Below are positions 61,974-64,000 of a stretch of 64,000 nt of DNA, in pieces; positions within the stretch are counted from its first letter, which is position 1, and each line of letters starts with the position of its first letter. The DNA lies in assembly GCA_921293015.1 (NCBI GenBank), contig OV121082.1:21927748-21991747 (forward strand), read 5' to 3'. The stretch comes from Phorcus lineatus (taxonomy: Eukaryota; Mollusca; Gastropoda; Trochida; Trochidae). The notes under the pieces were generated by a model. The model was given only the letters and a program-made list of their open reading frames with translations, was not told where the DNA came from and did no database searches. The translations under genes were made by a program, and so were the position numbers.

Positions 61974-62809
61974 TGTGTCACGGTGTAACGATATCTAAAC
62001 TCAGGTGAGACCCGTTATCCGACAGAAAGATAAGAAAAGAAAATAATCAAGCCAATAAATAACTAGAGAGAAGCCAATCCGTGAACCAAGTGATTTATTT
62101 GCAGTCTAAGCAAGACGATAACCGGGTACAGCGACAAGCTACCCGTAATCCACTCAACAGGAATTAAACAACTAATTAAGGAAGTCAACAACCCATGAAT
62201 AAGCAAATAGACAAACTGTAGGGAATCACTCTAGCATACCCCCAGACGTTGTAATAACAAGATAAGCTAATGGCCGTCTTAACGAGATAGTATACATAAG
62301 ACAAAGCAACACTTTGGCGAATATACAAATGAAGGAACGGGGCACGGGTGGACTAACAATAGGGATGAATAAAACAACAAGCACACAGTACTTTAGATTA
62401 TCCCTAATCACTACTTGAGTGAGTAAATGAATAAGAACACTAGTTTAGGTATAGTAGAACTTATCAAATACTAGTAATGGGAGGGAAGGTAAGGTTAAAA
62501 CTGTAAGTTCTTAAAGGAAGTGATCGCATACTCCAGAAAGGTACAGATAAAAAGAAAGGAATATCAACCTCACCAATTCACCTCCAGTGTCCCAGGTCCA
62601 CCCGTGACCTCTCCCAGCAAGGGTCAAGTCAAGACTACTGGTACCAGAGCTTAGCTCGCTATTTATTGGCTCCGTGCCGACGTCAGTGAAGACCAGGCGC
62701 CGATCTCCAACAGGAGAATGTAGCCTATCGTAAGGATATCGCGAACTGTGTTTCTTAGCGAAACTAAATTATCCCTAGCTCCATAAATATTAAGTTATGG
62801 AGCCCTACA
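61974..62809 (-). mobile_element. Possible solo LTR
   Basis: Read on the minus strand, this ~835-bp segment starts TGTAGGGCTCCATAA and ends CACCGTGACACA, so TG...CA. It has GAGCCAATAAATAGCGAGC (TATA-like, near 62665) after a GC-richer upstream part, and AATAAATCAC (near 62095) as a possible polyadenylation signal, in LTR order. A perfect 9-bp inverted pair GCTCCATAA/TTATGGAGC sits at one end (62778-62803). I found no 4-6-bp target-site duplication, primer-binding site or polypurine tract next to it, so this is tentative. Confidence 0.35.
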
Positions 62810-64000
62810 ATGGCTTATTGTAAAGGGCGCAAACTCCTCTACAAGTAGATATAAATATATGTAACATGAGCATTGACATATTAATGCTACATGTAAAAAG
62901 GCTGATAAATGGAGCATGAAAATGACATTTGAACATATAAAAATAGCCACAGTCGGCGAATAAAGACATGAATGATAAAAATAGATACATGAATGTAAAG
63001 TACACAATATGTACTTTCGATATATACAATAATTGATGATATTTTATGAAAGTACATTAGAGGAGAGGCGAGAAATAGGTCGCACGCTCGAACTGCGTGA
63101 CACTCTGTAAGGTTACTCCTCACGACAATTGTCTGTGAACTATTTGTGTAAGTCATAAAATATATCCCTTTTTCAGAGATTTTATTTTGGTAAGTGGGTC
63201 ATGAAGCAGGATTCCGTCCAATGTTAAACTACAACGCCCTTGCGGAACACTATTACATATATTTGTACCAATCTTTTGTCGCATATGTGACTAGATCAAA
63301 TCCAAGCGTTTTCTCTTAATATTAAAGGTTACCGTCTAGATGAAAGTCAACCTTGAGGACACCAATCCGATGTGTAACAAACCTCAACCTTGCTGACATT
63401 AACCAAACGGGGTCGCACAACCCTTGTAGTGGACCAATATTACATAATTTATTATGTGTATTAGTACCAATCTTTTGCGGCTTATCAGACTGGGTCAAAT
63501 CCCAAATGCCTCATTTCTCAAGTCAGTCCCTCATCAGTGTAATCTCATCAATGTCAGCTCGACACACGTCACGTTACTTATTCTGTAAGATATACGTAGT
63601 GGAGAAAGATAGTAGGTAATAGTGAGAATCCATCTATCATCATCTTTATCTCGTTGATAGATTCCAGTAATCAACTTAAATCGCAATTTAGTCTGTGCTA
63701 CCATTTGACACAATCCTTTGATCATTCCATTTTGATTTGATTTCAAATATGATGAATTGATGTGAGTGGGGACATTGATTATATTCATCGAATTTCACCG
63801 TTGTTAGGATAATGTTGTTACGAACTTTTATAATTTAATTCATTTCTTTATTACGAAAAGGAGCATGGCTTTGTGAAACTTGTTAACAAAACATGTATAA
63901 ATATGATTGGAATATCAATATGTTCCTGCTTAAGCTGTCAATACGTAATTGAGTTTTATTAGCAGACCTTATTTTTAGATTACTAAGACAAAGTTCTATG
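62810..64000. other. AT-rich end of window with a diverged tandem duplication
   Basis: ACAACGCCCTTG...GTACCAATCTTTTGTCGC...GATCAAATCC (63230-63303) recurs at about 63415-63502 (ACAACCCTTG...GTACCAATCTTTTGCGGC...GGTCAAATCC). GTCATGAAGCAGGA at 63199 is a 14-bp fragment of element S. No gene seen. Confidence 0.55.

Overview
The window looks like AT-rich intergenic or intronic DNA from an invertebrate animal. A marine mollusc (gastropod or bivalve) is the most likely source. The clues are the long TA, CT, ATC and AATAT microsatellites, SINE heads of the type GTGAGTGAGTGAGTT...TTTAAC, fold-back elements with CGAGCGAAAGCGAG cores, a hAT-like MITE, the decayed 3' end of a non-LTR retrotransposon, and the absence of any prokaryotic gene organisation. 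The species call is an inference from repeat types I recognise, not from a gene. I found no intact protein-coding gene, rRNA or convincing tRNA. No ORF exceeds 147 codons, most are chance or repeat-encoded, and I recognised no family in any of them apart from one retrotransposon tail.

The left half (1-27.7 kb) is dominated by one multi-copy block. Copy D (1 to about 3.66 kb, minus strand) is collinear with copy B (about 20.04-23.68 kb, plus strand, with a tail to about 24.67 kb). Shorter related copies are A (about 15.46-17.94 kb) and C (about 25.34-27.68 kb). The block has short tandem subrepeats of roughly 130-140 bp that read like decayed coding repeats. These are followed by a ~0.6-1.2 kb core that ends in a well conserved ~60 bp segment, then a tail that has become a 184-bp satellite in copy A. 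A 5'-truncated non-LTR retrotransposon (23.78-24.29 kb) sits inside copy B.

The middle (27.7-39 kb) is mostly unique AT-rich sequence. It holds a large fold-back element (27.78-28.29 kb), a cluster of CACGTG palindromes (31.45-31.57 kb), one close match to the CTCF core (31.90 kb), a GC-richer patch (34.6-34.9 kb), microsatellites and a SINE-like insertion with a 10-bp target-site duplication (38.33-38.62 kb).

The right half contains a diverged direct duplication, E1 (about 39.2-44.8 kb) and E2 (about 45.8-49.6 kb). Insertions present in only one copy act as natural before-and-after comparisons: a ~0.49 kb fold-back/CRE element, a 430-bp hAT-like MITE with a perfect 8-bp target-site duplication, an ATC microsatellite, and a palindromic MITE in E2. 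A 161-165 bp element occurs twice (39.03 and 61.60 kb, opposite orientations), and each copy is flanked by its own perfect 9- or 10-bp direct repeat, which fixes its ends. The remainder to 64 kb holds small tandem duplications, an ~85-bp-armed inverted repeat (59.69-59.99 kb) and a possible solo LTR (61.97-62.81 kb). The clearest new material is therefore the mobile-element families and the multi-copy block; I saw no gene system.
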